Part shown: positions 10,819-21,370 of the stretch, piece by piece
Layout: each line of letters begins with the position of its first letter
How positions within the stretch are numbered: position 1 is the first letter of the stretch
Assembly: GCA_003427395.1 (NCBI GenBank)
Contig: BFEA01000200.1
Span: 936,949 to 991,344 of the forward strand
Reading direction: 5' to 3'
Source of the DNA: Chara braunii
Lineage: Eukaryota; Streptophyta; Charophyceae; Charales; Characeae
Length of the DNA stretch: 54,396 nt
Position numbers and translations under genes: made by a program
Notes under the pieces: model-generated
Databases searched by the model: none
What the model was told of the DNA's origin: nothing
What the model saw: only the letters and a program-made list of their open reading frames with translations

Positions 10819-11132
10819 GTAGCGGACCCACCTGGTGTGGTGCTCCGCTAGTGATAGAGATGGAGATGGAGGAAGAAGGGGGAGCAAGATGCACAGCGCA
10901 GCTCCCCACGCAAGACTCCAACGCACGTACTCCAAAATGTGCGAGTGTAGAATCATCCTGAAACACAGACAATGGCTGGGGTATACCCCAGCGGACTGAC
11001 GGACTGGACTGGACTGGCTGGTACTGACAGAGGTACCGGCCTGGACTGGACTGGACTGCCCCCGAATAGAACACAGGCCTGTGAGAACAGGCCAAGGGGC
11101 TGGTCTCACAGGCCAACCAGAGGTCCACTACA
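10819..11132 (-). repeat. 5' LTR of the gypsy element
   Basis: Read on the minus strand it starts TGTAGTGGACC and ends GGTCCGCTACA, so it has TG...CA ends in a short inverted repeat. It matches 721-1028 with about a dozen substitutions and two indels by eye (roughly 96 percent identity). It contains a run of GGACT pentamers (11039-11058), a small hairpin with the arms GGCCTGT and ACAGGCC (about 11076-11093) and a palindrome around GGTATACC that could hold the TATA box. Confidence 0.85.
10977..10992 (-). promoter_or_regulatory. Candidate LTR core promoter (TATA-like palindrome)
   Basis: The perfect 16-bp palindrome CTGGGGTATACCCCAG lies in the 5' LTR and is nearly kept at 867-882 in the 3' LTR. 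GGTATACC in the middle of an LTR is a plausible TATA-type element; this is inference from position only. Confidence 0.25.
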
Positions 11133-12543
11133 ACTACCTCGGAACTGCTTAAACCATCGCCACCATTTCCTTTGAGGTTTTTTTTGTCGAGGCGGAAAGT
11201 AACTATGTGCCAAGCTTTGCTGAAACTCCCGCATGATCTTTCTTGTGTTTGTTTTCTTAGCTAGCGCCGCGCACAATTTCGGTCTGGTAGCGATGTTGAA
11301 CTGGAAGTTGTGGAAATGCCTGCAAAAGATAGTGGTGGTTTTAACCACCAGTACCTTTCTCAACTATTGATGCCGAGCGTAAAATCACCCTGCACACCAA
11401 AAGAAATGAACGGTCATGGGCCTCTTTTTGGTTGGCACCACCTCCCATTTCGATTCGGTAGTACCGAACCTCAATTGGTTCTTGAATGCACTATAGCGAA
11501 TTTGGTTTCTAAGCGGGGAAAGGTTGTGGTGGTTTAAGGCATGTGTCTTAGGGGCCGTGTTTCCAGTGTACTAACCTGGGTCCAATACATGTTCGTCTGG
11601 TAGTGGGTACCTTGTCCACAACCTTTACTATATGTGGTCAAGGTTGAAATTTCTGAAAGCGATGCTTTTGTGGGGGGGGTAACACTTATCTTGCGCTAAT
11701 CATGCGCTAATGTTATGGTTTCGCTAGTGACACCCTAAATGCTGGCACCTAGGCACCGACACAGATGCGCGACCTGTGCACCTCCCCTCGGTGATCTTAA
11801 GGGTACAGTACTATCACCGGTTTCAATACGATATTATTGGGTCGTCTACTCGCCATGGCCTGTCTATAGAAGTTCTGAGAGGTAATGCTGCAATTTATAC
11901 AAAATTCACAACATTTTCTCTAAAGATGTGTTATCCCTCTGGTGGGCGGCTAAGAACCCCCATCCCGCCCTACGCATGAAGTTACAAGATGTTTAGATCC
12001 TTTCAAGTTAGCCTATCTTATCTTTGGATATTTATTTTGGAAACGACGGTAATCTCTATTGACTTTTCCCAAATTGGAAGCTTATGCAACAACATACCCT
12101 CCTTTGGTATATCTTTGTTCCCCGATTAACTTGCAATTGTGATTCATGGTTGGTAATCGAGACTTATTGGTTTGGAAGCCTCACTTAATCCTAATCATAT
12201 GTTACGTACTGATTATCTTCTTCTTTGTGTCCGAAATGAGTGGTACTAATCCCCCCTATGAAGGTATTTCGTGTGGGGTGAATGAAGGCGGTAGATCGTG
12301 CACTTTGGATGAGAGGACACATGTCTCCTCCCTCCTCAATGCTTGTTTTAAAAATGGCATACTATCGTTGGGTCTGAATATCGGAACCGTCAAAATTGAG
12401 AAGGATTTGGTTGTTTTCAACTTGAACGAAAAGTTTTCTGAGATAAGTATCCAATGGTTGAAAGAGCATGCGATTACTATCATAGTGTGTTTAAACGATG
12501 CGACGACTCTTTTGAATAAATTTAAAAAACGGTTAGTAAGGTT
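11133..12543 (+). repeat. First 2.1-kb tandem unit, right part (LINE 5' region)
   Basis: Continues the unit cut by the gypsy insertion and is similar throughout to 13240-14650. It is non-coding up to about 12145 and contains the short inverted-repeat element at 11339-11537. The LINE ORF1-like frame then begins. Removing the insertion gives a unit length of about 2131 bp. Confidence 0.7.
11339..11537. repeat. Short TIR module (TTAAACCACCAGTACC type) in the tandem unit
   Basis: Begins TTTAACCACCAGTACCTTTC and ends GGGGAAAGGTTGTGGTGG plus TTTAA, giving ~20-bp imperfect inverted ends around a ~160-bp unique core. A diverged counterpart lies at 13440-13639 in the next unit. At its left edge the end abuts an inverted partner, making a palindrome. 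Confidence 0.5.
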
Positions 12544-13170
12544 TTAAGAGGATGTTGGGTATGATGCTGGTCTGATTGGTGAAAGAGTCTCTCGAAGGAG
12601 ATATCAAAACGAAGGCAAAAATATAGTCATTTTTGTGTCTTTAGAAAAACGAGTTTTTAAGTGGATGTTACAAAAAAAAACGACCAGGTCTATGCGGATG
12701 ATGGTAAGGAATGCGAATTTAAAATCCATTCCTGACCTTGGGAGAAATGTGTGTCTTCAAAAACGTTGGCACAATTGTTTTTCGGATTAGGTGTCTTAGG
12801 GTCCCTTTCCAATTGATGGTAGCGCTCTACTTTATTGTTGAACGCATTTGTGGTGCGATCTTGAAAGTGCATTATGGAAAAAGAGGACGAAGACCCAGAG
12901 CTAGGGTCATTTCGCTTTGTCATGGATGTAGCTGCTTAAGCGCGCATTGAGAATAGCAGTGAGAGTTCAAAATCAGGAAGATTACTTTTTCGAAATACGC
13001 TCGGCTCAGACGTCATGGTGTGATCGTTGCAGGACCTTCTACCACTTTGAGAGTGATGACTGTTTCCCTGGGAGGCAAAAGCGAACCCGTTTGTGGAGCA
13101 CTCAAACAAACCGTCTCTCCCCACCCCTCCCTTCTTCGGCTTTGTTCCCCTAAATGAGAAACCACCTTCC
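12146..13170 (+). pseudogene. LINE ORF1-like frame, second copy (across the unit 1/2 junction)
   Basis: Open for 133 codons from 12146 (segments GILSLGLNIGTVKIEKDLVV and FNLNEKFSEISIQWLKEHAI), then continues after a stop or frameshift with ERVSRRRYQNEGKNIV and FKWMLQKKT. It ends in the knuckle-like WCDRCRTFYHFESDDC near 13017-13065. The layout (a charged alpha/beta-like region followed by C-x2-C-x4-H-x5-C) fits ORF1 of plant L1 LINEs, an RNA-binding protein. The assignment is by architecture and by linkage to LINE ORF2 downstream of the third copy. Frames are broken in all three copies. Confidence 0.5.
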
Positions 13171-14650
13171 TCCAAATTTAGGTTGAGGGGTCTGTTGCTT
13201 ATGTATGGAAAACGTGTTGGTGGTTTAAAGCAACACTAACCAAGAGCTGCTTAAACCACCACCACCACTACCTCTGAACATTTTTTTTGCCGAGGCGGAA
13301 AATAATTGCATGCCAAGCTTTGCGGAAGCTCCAACATGATGTTTTTTGTGTTTGTTTTATTAATATGGTCGCCAACCATTTTGGTCTGGTAGCGATCATC
13401 ACCTAAAGATCGTGGAATTGCTTGCGAAAGGTAGTGATGGCTTTAGCCATCATTACCTTTCTCAACTATTAATGTCGAACATAAAATCACCTTGCACAAA
13501 AAAAAATAAAAATCGGCATGGTCCTCATTTTTGTTGGCGCCACCTGCCATTTTGGTCCGGTAGTAACTAACCCCAATTGGCTCCCGAATATACTTGAGCG
13601 TATTAAATTTTCAAACGGGGAAAGGTACTGGTGGTTTAAGGTCTGTGTCTTCGGGGCCGGGTTTCCAGTGTACAAACTTGGATCCAATACATGTTTGTCT
13701 TGTAGTGGGGTACCTTATCCACAACCTCTACTACATGTTCTCAAGGTTGGAATTCCTATCGGCGATGCTGTTTCGGGGAGGGTGCACGAATCTTGCGTTA
13801 ATCTTGCGCTAACGATAGGGTTTTGCTAGTAACACCCTACCTGCTGGCATCCGAGCGTCAACAAAGATGCGTGAATTGAGCACCTTGCCTCCGTAGTCTC
13901 GAGGGTACAGTATTACCATTGCTTTCAGTAGTATACTGTCGGGCTGTCTACCCGCCATGACCTGTCTATAGAGGTTCCGATAGATCATGTTGCAATTCAT
14001 ACAAAATTCGCTACATTTTCTCTGTATGAAGATGGGTTATCCCTCTAGTGGGCGGTCTGGAACCCTCAGCCCGCCCTACGGATGAAGTTGTTGGTTATTG
14101 AGATCCTCTAGCTTGTCTCATCTTTGGATTTCCGAGGGATTATTTTGGCAAGGACATGAGTCTCCATTAACTTTTCCCTGATTGGGAGCTTCAGCAACAA
14201 CATACACTCCTTTGGTATACCTTTTTTTCCCAATGAACTTGCGATTATGATTCTTGATTGGTAATCGAGACTTATGGGTTTGGAAGCCTTACTTAAACGT
14301 GATGATATGTTACGTATTAATTATCTTCATCTTTGTGTGTGAAATGAGTGGTATTAATCCCCTCAGAGAGATATCTTCGGTCGGGTAAATGGAGTTGGTA
14401 GATCGTACACTTTGGAGGAGAGGACTCATATCTCCTCCCTCCTTGATGCCTTTTTTAAAGATGGCATACTATCGGTGGGTCTAAATATCGAGACTATCGA
14501 AATGGAGGAGAATTTGGTTGTTTTCAACCTGAACGAATAATTCCCTGAGATAAATATCAAATGGTTGAAAGAGTGTGCGGTTACGATAGTGTTCTCGAAT
14601 GATGCAGCTACTCTTTCGAACAAATTGAAGAAACAGTTAGTAAGGATATA
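12544..14650 (+). repeat. Second 2.1-kb tandem unit (2107 bp)
   Basis: Complete unit between matching landmarks (AGGATG plus TTGG at 12550 and 14657). The order is the second half of the ORF1-like frame, a ~1.1-kb non-coding stretch (13170-14240) with the TIR module at 13440-13639, and the first half of the next ORF1-like frame. Confidence 0.75.
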
Positions 14651-16060
14651 ATATTAGGATGCTTGGTATGAGGATGGTAAGGTCGATGAAAGAGTCTCTC
14701 GAGGGAGATACGAAAGTGAATGCAAAAGTATGGCTTCCTTTGTGTCTTCCGAAAAATGAGTCATTCAGTGGATGCTACAAAAAGGGAGCGACTATAACTA
14801 TGTGAATGATGGTACGAAATGTGAATTTAAAATTCAATCCTTGGATGACCTTGGCAAAGATGCGTGTATTCAAAGACGCCGACACAATGTTTTTTGGGAT
14901 TAGGTGCCTTAAGGTCCCTTTTGAATTGATGTCACCGCTCTACGCTGCTGTTGAAGGTATCTTTGGTGCGATTTTGAAAATGCATTAAATAAAAAAAGAG
15001 GACGAACACCCGGAGTTAGGGTCGATTCGCTTTGATATGGATGTAGCTGCTTAAGCGCGTAGTGAGAATTGCAATGAGAGTTCCAAATCAGGAAGATTAC
15101 TTTTTCGAAGTAGTTTCGGCCCAGACTCCATGGGGTGATCGCTGCAGAACCTTTTAACACTTTGAGAGTGATGATTGTTGTCCTGGGAAGGAAGAAGCGG
15201 AACCGTTTGCGGACCACTCGAACAAACCGCCTCTTCCCGCCCCTCCCTTCTTCGACTTTGTTCCCTAGGTGAGAAACCACCTTCCTCTGTATTTAGACAA
15301 TTCACAAGTGAAAGACAGGTGGGTACACTGCAAATATCCAAAGCACGGGTTCCAACAAGTAACAATACTCTTGGTCCTAGCGGCATGAAAGACCCCCCTC
15401 GAGACCCGAAATGCAAGAGCAATGGGGAGGATGCACATATAGAATACGGTGAGGCCTCTACATTTGGGAAAAGTGAGCCTCTACCTCGGGGAAAAGCGGG
15501 AAAGGTAAGAAGAAGAAGAAGGGATGTAAGGATGGTGAGAAAGACAGTTTATCTCGAAATCAGGGAAATTAGGATTGGATAGATAAAGTGAGAAGACGGG
15601 TGTTATGGAATCTGAATTAGAAGGTGGATTCAGTCGAGCGTCAAAGTTGAAAAGGTACGCATTACGAGTGTCGAAGAAAGGAAAATGGAATAGCCTATTA
15701 AAGAAGGGAAGAGTTGACAATTTGTCCTTCTCGAAGTTAGGCGTGGAAGACAAAGTAGAGCAAGGGCCGTTAGCGATGAAAGAAAGAACTGGTGAGATGG
15801 ATTTAACGGATTCTCATGAGGAAAGCGGAAAGGGGGACGATCTATTTTGGGCTCCACCGGTGGAGACCTTGGAAAGAGGAAGAAAAGATCCCCAAAATTA
15901 TTGTCCCATTAATCTTCGCAAACTCGAGCAGGTTGTGATGATCCTAGCATCCCAACTGACTAGTGGCGCAATGGAATTACGGATTATAGAGGTGGAGACT
16001 CCTCTCACAGAATCCGCTATCCTGAAAAAAAAACGAGATCTCTAATTCCAATTTGAATGA
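14340..16060 (+). pseudogene. LINE ORF1-like frame, third copy, continuing into the LINE
   Basis: The first half repeats the other two copies (MMVRNVNLKFNPWMTLAK; LKVPFELMSPLYAAVEGIFG; a knuckle remnant near 15130-15185 in which one Cys and the His have been altered). Homology with the other units stops at about 15298. The frame then runs through a Ser/Lys/Glu-rich region (15300-16045) that would be a disordered C-terminal half. Stops and shifts are frequent. Expected role: an RNA-binding protein that packages LINE RNA. Confidence 0.45.
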
Positions 16061-16473
16061 AGATTTGTTTGATTCAATGCCTGCGAAGTGGGTCTTACAC
16101 GATAACAAACTTTGCTGGCCGGAAAATTCAATTATACTTTGTATTTTTGGATGCTAACGTGAATATCGACATCAATGAATCCCTAGATTTAGATTGGTTA
16201 TCACTAGATTTGTTGGATCCATATCTCAACAAGGACCTCGACCGAATCTTTGTCAAGTGTCAAGGGGTATGCGGCCAAGGTGGCTCAATGATGCAGAAGT
16301 GCACAAATAAATCGTTTGCAGGCATTCTGTAGGCTCCTTATCTCGAGGGGTCTTCTAACCCCTCGGTCCATGGTGGGGCTCAGAGAATAAAGCAAATTGA
16401 CTTTAAGTCACTATGCGAAGGGGCCATATCCATAACAACGATGGCCTCTTCATGAGTAATGTCAATTAATGAC
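16061..16473 (+). other. ORF1/ORF2 interval of the LINE
   Basis: Contains a 91-codon open stretch (16057-16332) with no recognisable domain, probably the ORF1 C-terminus, followed by a stop-rich spacer up to the endonuclease start. Confidence 0.4.
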
Positions 16474-17260
16474 GAAATGAAGATTGCATCATGGAATATT
16501 GGAAGCTTGTGCGACACATACGGGAAACATAAAAGAAGTCGACTAAAATCATGGATTCATAACAAGAGAATACAATCCACATTCAAGAATCTAAGTTAGA
16601 CAAAGCTTGATTGACAGACTCTGCAAAGTGGTGGTCAAGACCTCAATTTTAGGGCCCAGATAAGGGGGAGCAAGGAGTTTCGGGAACCGCGGAAGGAGTG
16701 AGGATATTGTTCCATAAGAAGCTGGAGGTGCAAATAATTGACCACTTGACAGATCTGTGGGGAATGACGGTGTGGGTGAAGTTTTTCCTCGGCACAAAAG
16801 ATTGGTCAAGCATGTCAACGTATTTATTCATCAATTATGTAGAACGAATTACCTTTATTTTTGAACTGCCAAACTTTCGGCATAACTCTCCAAATCTGTT
16901 TATCGGTGCTGATTGGCCCAACTTTCGGCCTAACTCTCCAAATCTGTTTATCGGTGTTGATTGGAACTATGTTATCAATCCGAGCATTGATTGCCCTAAA
17001 ATAGAGCCTATTAGAGCCGATATCAGGCTACTTATAGCATTTACGACAAACAAAGGCCTATTTGATGCATATTGAATCCAAGGAACCCTGGTTACAGTTG
17101 GTTTTGATCAGATTCTCCTCCCGTGAGGGAAAGTATGAATGTTTCCTCATATAAGAGGCAAACCCTGGGACTATAGCATCAAAGTGGAAATGGGTTCCTC
17201 GTGGTTGTCCAACCGCCTCAAGGTAGCTCAACACCCAACTTTTGCATAATCCATTTATTA
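16474..17260 (+). pseudogene. LINE ORF2 endonuclease domain (EEP family), broken
   Basis: Opens with KIASWNIGSLCDTYGKHKRS and SRLKSWIHNKR, the N-terminal block of L1-type apurinic/apyrimidinic endonucleases, and an ESKLD-like metal-ligand block in a shifted frame near 16590. It continues with VRILFHKKLEVQIIDHL, KDWSSMSTYLFINYVERI and the core block NLFIGADW/VDWNYVINPSIDCP. The catalytic core is altered by an in-frame 48-bp (16-residue) tandem duplication at 16872-16967. The enzyme nicks target DNA for target-primed reverse transcription. Stops and frameshifts disable it. Confidence 0.75.
16872..16967 (+). repeat. 48-bp in-frame tandem duplication
   Basis: Two copies of a 16-residue block (PNFRHNSPNLFIGADW and PNFRPNSPNLFIGVDW), three base differences apart by eye. 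It lies across a conserved endonuclease core motif. Confidence 0.85.
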
Positions 17261-17270
17261 TCAGCTGGAT

Positions 17271-17619
17271 CTATGTTGCATAGAGTACACGTACGGGGGC
17301 TTTCCGTACAAAACATACAGGTAATTTATATACAGGATTTGTATGGGAACCTGTACGTCTTGTACGCCCCCGTACGGAAAAAAAAAAAAAAAAAACTCAT
17401 CAGAAAAATTCGAAAATAAGATATTTGATGCAACAACACAAAACAAGCAACATTTGGTTGAGCATCATCTTCAAATTCTAATATTTGAGAAGATAAAATA
17501 TATATATATATCGGATTAAAAAAAAAAAACTCGTATGGGGGCCCGAGCATACGAGTAGCGTACGAGTACAAGAGTACGAATCTGTACTCGTACGAGGATG
17601 CGTACAAGTGGTAACGCAG
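17271..17619 (+). mobile_element. hAT-like miniature element, GTACG family, copy 1
   Basis: 349 bp flanked by an exact 8-bp target duplication, AGCTGGAT (17263-17270 and 17620-17627). Ends are CTATGTTGCATAG and GTGGTAACGCAG, an imperfect inverted repeat starting CT..G. Both subterminal regions are packed with GTACG/CGTAC (about nine copies). The centre is AT-rich and non-coding. An 8-bp duplication with subterminal repeats is characteristic of the hAT superfamily. It splits LINE ORF2. The second copy is at 20904-21247, in reverse orientation. Confidence 0.88.
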
Positions 17620-18450
17620 AGCTGGATTAGACGTTATTTATCGGAGTGGATTAACGCCAAAGAGTTTTTCAACACGGAGGAAGATTGGACTGAGGTTGGA
17701 CTCAGAATCCTTCGGGGATCGCTGATTAACATCTCACGTCTTAAAGCTATTAAAAAAAAAAAAAAAAAAAAAGAAGGAAAACAAGCGGATTAAAAAAAAT
17801 TGTAAGGCTGAAAGGGAATCTGGGAAGTACCCAGTTTCTAATAAATACTAAATAAATTTGAGGAAAAAAGTTATGTGACAGCTTGAAGCAATTGAAATCA
17901 AGCAATAAGAATAATGGAATACATAATTAGCTCAAAAAAACATTATTACAGAAGACAAAATGACAAAAGATACATTAAGACGTCTGCTCCTATAGACAGC
18001 AAAGTTGTCAATCCCCCGACTGATTCACCCGTTTTCAGTTATTCCTCTCATGTGCAAATTTGCTTGTTTGTATTTTCAAGACATTTTAACTACGAGGAGA
18101 CCTTACGAGGGTTTCTATACGGACATGCAACTAACTTCTGATTTTTGAAAATTTCCAAAGGCCACCCTTTGTACTTCTAGATGTCTGGATTTGGAAGGAC
18201 CCATTACTGAGGAAGAGCTACACCGAGCGACTAAAGAAATGGCGAAAAGAAAGTGTCTGAGGGACGATTATCTCCCCATTGAACTGTATTTGGCAATATG
18301 GAATGTTATAAACCTTCACCTGCTGAATATTTTTAATGGTGTCCTCATGGATGGCGCTCTGACAAAAGTTATGATGCAAGGAAAACCATGCTAATGTATG
18401 AAAAAAATGACAAATCGAAAATTAGAAATTGGCGGTCTATTTCTGTTTTG
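17620..18450 (+). pseudogene. LINE ORF2, linker and N-terminal reverse transcriptase
   Basis: After the insertion the frame resumes with SWIRRYLSEWINAKEFFN and EEDWTEVGLRILRGSL, a linker typical of L1 ORF2. A decayed stretch follows, then the RT fingers: EGPITEEELHRATKEMAK (a GPIT/S..E motif) and PIELYLAIWNVINLHLLNIF. Next come LMYEKNDKSKIRNWRSIS and VLNVSYKFLAKALTIRL, the block that precedes the RT palm. The frame shifts several times. Poly(A)-rich patches at 17752-17772 are insertions or slippage. Confidence 0.75.
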
Positions 18451-18479
18451 AACGTGTCCTGAACTTCATTTCCAACTTT

Positions 18480-18730
18480 TGTTGATGGGTTACCGTCATG
18501 TATCCGAGTGCGACCACGACAGTCATGGTCAATGGGAAAATGTTTTTGTTTTGAATGTGTCGTACAAATTTCTGGCCAAGGCATTGACTATTAGGTTGGT
18601 CAGATGCCTACTATTTTTTTTTTGCAAAGATCAAGGAGTTTTTGTCAAACTTCGGCCCCAACTTCTGTCAATGGGTTATCGTCATGTATCCGAGTGCGAC
18701 CATGACAACCATGGTCAATGGAAAAAATTC
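18480..18730 (+). repeat. 60-bp segment duplicated within LINE RT
   Basis: A segment beginning GGGTTACCGTCATGTATCCG at 18486 recurs at 18673 with a handful of changes (both encode GYRHVSECDHD-HGQW). The VLNVSYKFLAKALTIRL block lies between them. The segment is not part of known RT sequence and looks like a foreign piece duplicated around the RT motif. Confidence 0.6.
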
Positions 18731-20626
18731 TTGAAATTTCTCTTTCACTCGTTCATTATGACAAAAATGCTCCATAAAGCCCTTGCAATCTGTCCATATG
18801 GAAATTTTGTTGGATAATGTGAGATTTAACAATTCAATAACGGATTTGTATCTCAGGAATTAACTGCAATGGAAAGAAGGAGCACTTACTGACGAGCTCA
18901 CGCTTGCCTGTGTAAACTCTCGAACTAATATGGTTCAAGTTATAAAAGTTTTTAATGTATATTGCGATTTATCTAAGACTTCCACAAACTGGAATAAGTT
19001 TGTTTAGTTTTCGTTTGAGTCCTTTAATCTCCAAGTTAACTAGGGTTTGAAGAAAGTCTCTGCAAATTTGTGTGGCAGGTTCTCAGGAATGCAGGTGTCA
19101 CTCATAGACAATTCAACCTTCCAAGATTCTCTATTGGAAGACAAAGAGGTGAGTCAGTTTCTATCTTGGCAAAACCTTCGACAATTCTTTGTGATAGGCA
19201 GAACCCTGGTTATTACCTCGGCAACATTTGCAATGTTATGGTTTACTCTGGCGGTTCACTTACTCGCAGGCGCCTCGTATAAACACATCAAGAAATTTGT
19301 AGGAAGAGTCTTATGGAAATTAAACGAGGATGCTTAGGGAGGTATCATCTCCAAAATTTTGTGGGAAACCATTACCTTCTCTCGGGATGAAGGGGATTTA
19401 AGGATCTTAGATCCTCACAGTCAGAATATAGCAATGTTGGCAAAATGGCCAATTAAAGTTTTCTCAACACATCAAGGTAGCCCATGGCTTAGATTGGCGG
19501 TCTATATTTTGAGGGTGAATGGGGGGGTTGCCCTAGGATGAAAATGTTATAGTCTGCCTACTTATCTGTTTATATATTCATTAACGGTTAAAGTCCAAGC
19601 TTTGCAATAACATATTAACAGTCTGGAGCAAAATTGTTCCCAACAGAGAGAGTTTCTTCATTAATCAAAGATGTTGTGTTAAATCAAATTTTATTTGAAA
19701 ATCCGTTGCTTAGGGGTCAAAATGGGCAACAATGTTTTTTGCCCAGAACGCTCCTGGCTGTTTTGGAAAATCTTGGATTGAATGGGGGGTGGTTCAGATT
19801 GGAGATATCTGGGATATGGATAGATCTGAATGGAAAACGCTTGAAGACAAAAAAATTGTACAGATTGCGGAATATACAACAAAGGTTTGTGAGCATTCGA
19901 CAAACAATCCCACCATCATGGATAAGACTCTTGAATTCCATCTTTATTCCCCCGCATGGATTGTGGTTGATAGCGAATGATGAACCATGTTCGATCATAT
20001 ATCAGGTTACTTATGACTTGATGAGTGAGGGATGGGCAACTAAGGTTTAGCTTGTACTATAATCACTTGAGTTGGCAAATGAACTCTCTCCTACGTTAAC
20101 CACTAGTCGTTTATGCTCATTGGAATGACTACAAGAAGTTGCTCCTGATTTGAACCAGGCGCGAAGGGCGCGAGGTGGATAGCCTCTCTGCCAATGATCC
20201 TGTTATCACTTGCTAAGGTCAGTGTGGTCACTAAAGCATTAGGTTAGTTGGTCAACTCGAAGTTAAAAGAAGTGGACGTGGATGAGTACAAATAAAGGAT
20301 AGGAGTAACAATTCTCAGATTTAAAGTTGCAAAGACTTTGAGGGTCTCGGTGACAAAGTGCAGGGCGGAGACTGATTTGATCATGGTTTCAAACGAGCAA
20401 CTTTCCTCTTGGTGGAAGCAGTTCAAAGAGATGCCGTCTCATAAACTTGCTAGCATAACGTGGCTATAAACCGACTTAGCGGTTTCTTCGGTTACTAGTC
20501 TAGCTTCAAAAGGCATTAAGATTTTCATTGTATGTGGCAGATGTCGGTGGTCATGGGAGAACAACAGACACATTTGGCTCACTCGCCCGACCTCAAGAAG
20601 AATGTGAGATCGGTGGATCAAATATT
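18731..20626 (+). pseudogene. LINE ORF2, distal RT and C-terminal Cys/His region
   Basis: The catalytic FADD box is not recognisable and probably fell in the decayed part at 18750-19050. Distal blocks are clear: WETITFSRDEGDLRILDP followed by QNIAMLAKWPIKVFSTHQ and SPWLRLAVYILR (about 19360-19515), then PGCFGKSWIEWGVVQIGDIW and IVQIAEYTTKVC (about 19748-19900). A zf-RVT-like cluster reading CGRCRWSWENNRHIWLTRP lies near 20534-20590. The region ends where the outer hAT-like element begins at 20635. Confidence 0.7.
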
Positions 20627-20634
20627 GGAACAAC

Positions 20635-21362
20635 CTGCGTAGCATGGTGAACGTGTTCGCGCCCCTCCGTGTTCGTGTCTCTACGTGTTCACGTGTTTGC
20701 ACGTTCGCACAAACAACTCACGAACATGTTCGGACAAACTTTTTTTCGTAAAAAATAGAGTAAATTTAATTTTCGTTTTTGGGTTTTTAATTTTTAACTC
20801 ACATTTGGCTAGGAATTTGAACATGACTCTAAGCCAAACGTTGCTTGTATTGTTATTTTACATGATATATATTTTTTTCAGATGTTTCGGATATATTTAA
20901 AAACTGCGGTGCCACTTGTACGCACCCTCGTACAAATACGGATTCGTACTCTTGTACTCGTACGCTAGGGGGCCCTTACGAGTTTTTTTATTTTATTTCC
21001 AGTATTGCTTTGATTTTTTTTCTCAAATTCTAATAAGAATCTGAAGATGATGCTCAGCCAAATGTTGCTTATTTTGAGTTGTTGCATCACATTTTTTTTT
21101 TCGTATTTTTTTTATAATGTTTTTTTTTTTTCTTGCTTTTTCGTACGTCGGTGTACAAGACGTACAGGTTCCCGTACAGATCCCGTACAAAAATTACCTG
21201 TATGTTTCGTACGAAAAACCCCCGTGCGTGTACTCTATGCAACGTAGTTTAAAAATATATATATATTTTTATTATTTTGCGTTCGGAGGGTTTTTTACGC
21301 TAGTTCACTTTCAGGCGAACATGTTCGGGTTCGTCTCCGAACGCGAACACGATGCTACTTAG
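20635..21362 (+). mobile_element. hAT-like miniature element, GTTCG family (contains a nested element)
   Basis: Flanked by an exact 8-bp target duplication, GGAACAAC (20627-20634 and 21363-21370). Ends are CTGCGTAGCATGGTG and, inverted, CTAAGTAGCATCGTG; both run into GTGTTCGCG. About eleven GTTCG/CGAAC pentamers crowd the two subterminal regions. Without the nested GTACG element (344 bp plus its 8-bp duplication) it is about 376 bp long. The core resembles that of the GTACG family. It interrupts the tail of LINE ORF2. Confidence 0.85.
20904..21247 (-). mobile_element. hAT-like miniature element, GTACG family, copy 2 (nested)
   Basis: 344 bp, reverse orientation relative to 17271-17619, inside the GTTCG element. 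An exact 8-bp target duplication TTTAAAAA flanks it (20896-20903 and 21248-21255). Ends are CTGCGGTGCCACTTG and GCATAG..CAACGTAG. It shares subterminal GTACG arrays and the core segment AAGATGATGCTCAGCCAAAT with copy 1. Confidence 0.9.
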
Positions 21363-21370
21363 GGAACAAC

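Larger units (their letters stand above)
721..11132 (-). mobile_element. Ty3/gypsy chromovirus-type LTR retrotransposon, degenerate
   Basis: About 10.4 kb on the minus strand. In element order: 5' LTR (10819-11132), primer-binding site (10803-10817), a long leader (8531-10802), gag (8530-6652), protease (about 6064-5579), reverse transcriptase (about 5240-4233), RNase H (about 4160-3830), integrase (about 3780-2901), chromodomain (about 2470-2330), 3' region and 3' LTR (1028-721). The RT-RNase H-integrase order and the C-terminal chromodomain define a Ty3/gypsy chromovirus. Several in-frame TAG stops and one-base frameshifts interrupt gag and pol, so this copy is not autonomous as assembled. 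It sits inside a 2.1-kb tandem unit whose halves continue on each side. An imperfect 5-bp target duplication (ACCAC left, ACTAC right) may be present. An assembly gap with an adapter lies in the leader. Confidence 0.9.

Noticed and set aside
15885-15945. RT-like phrase DPQNYCPINL in the ORF1 region
   Set aside because: Resembles a LINE RT motif but stands alone, lies upstream of the endonuclease and has no neighbouring RT blocks.
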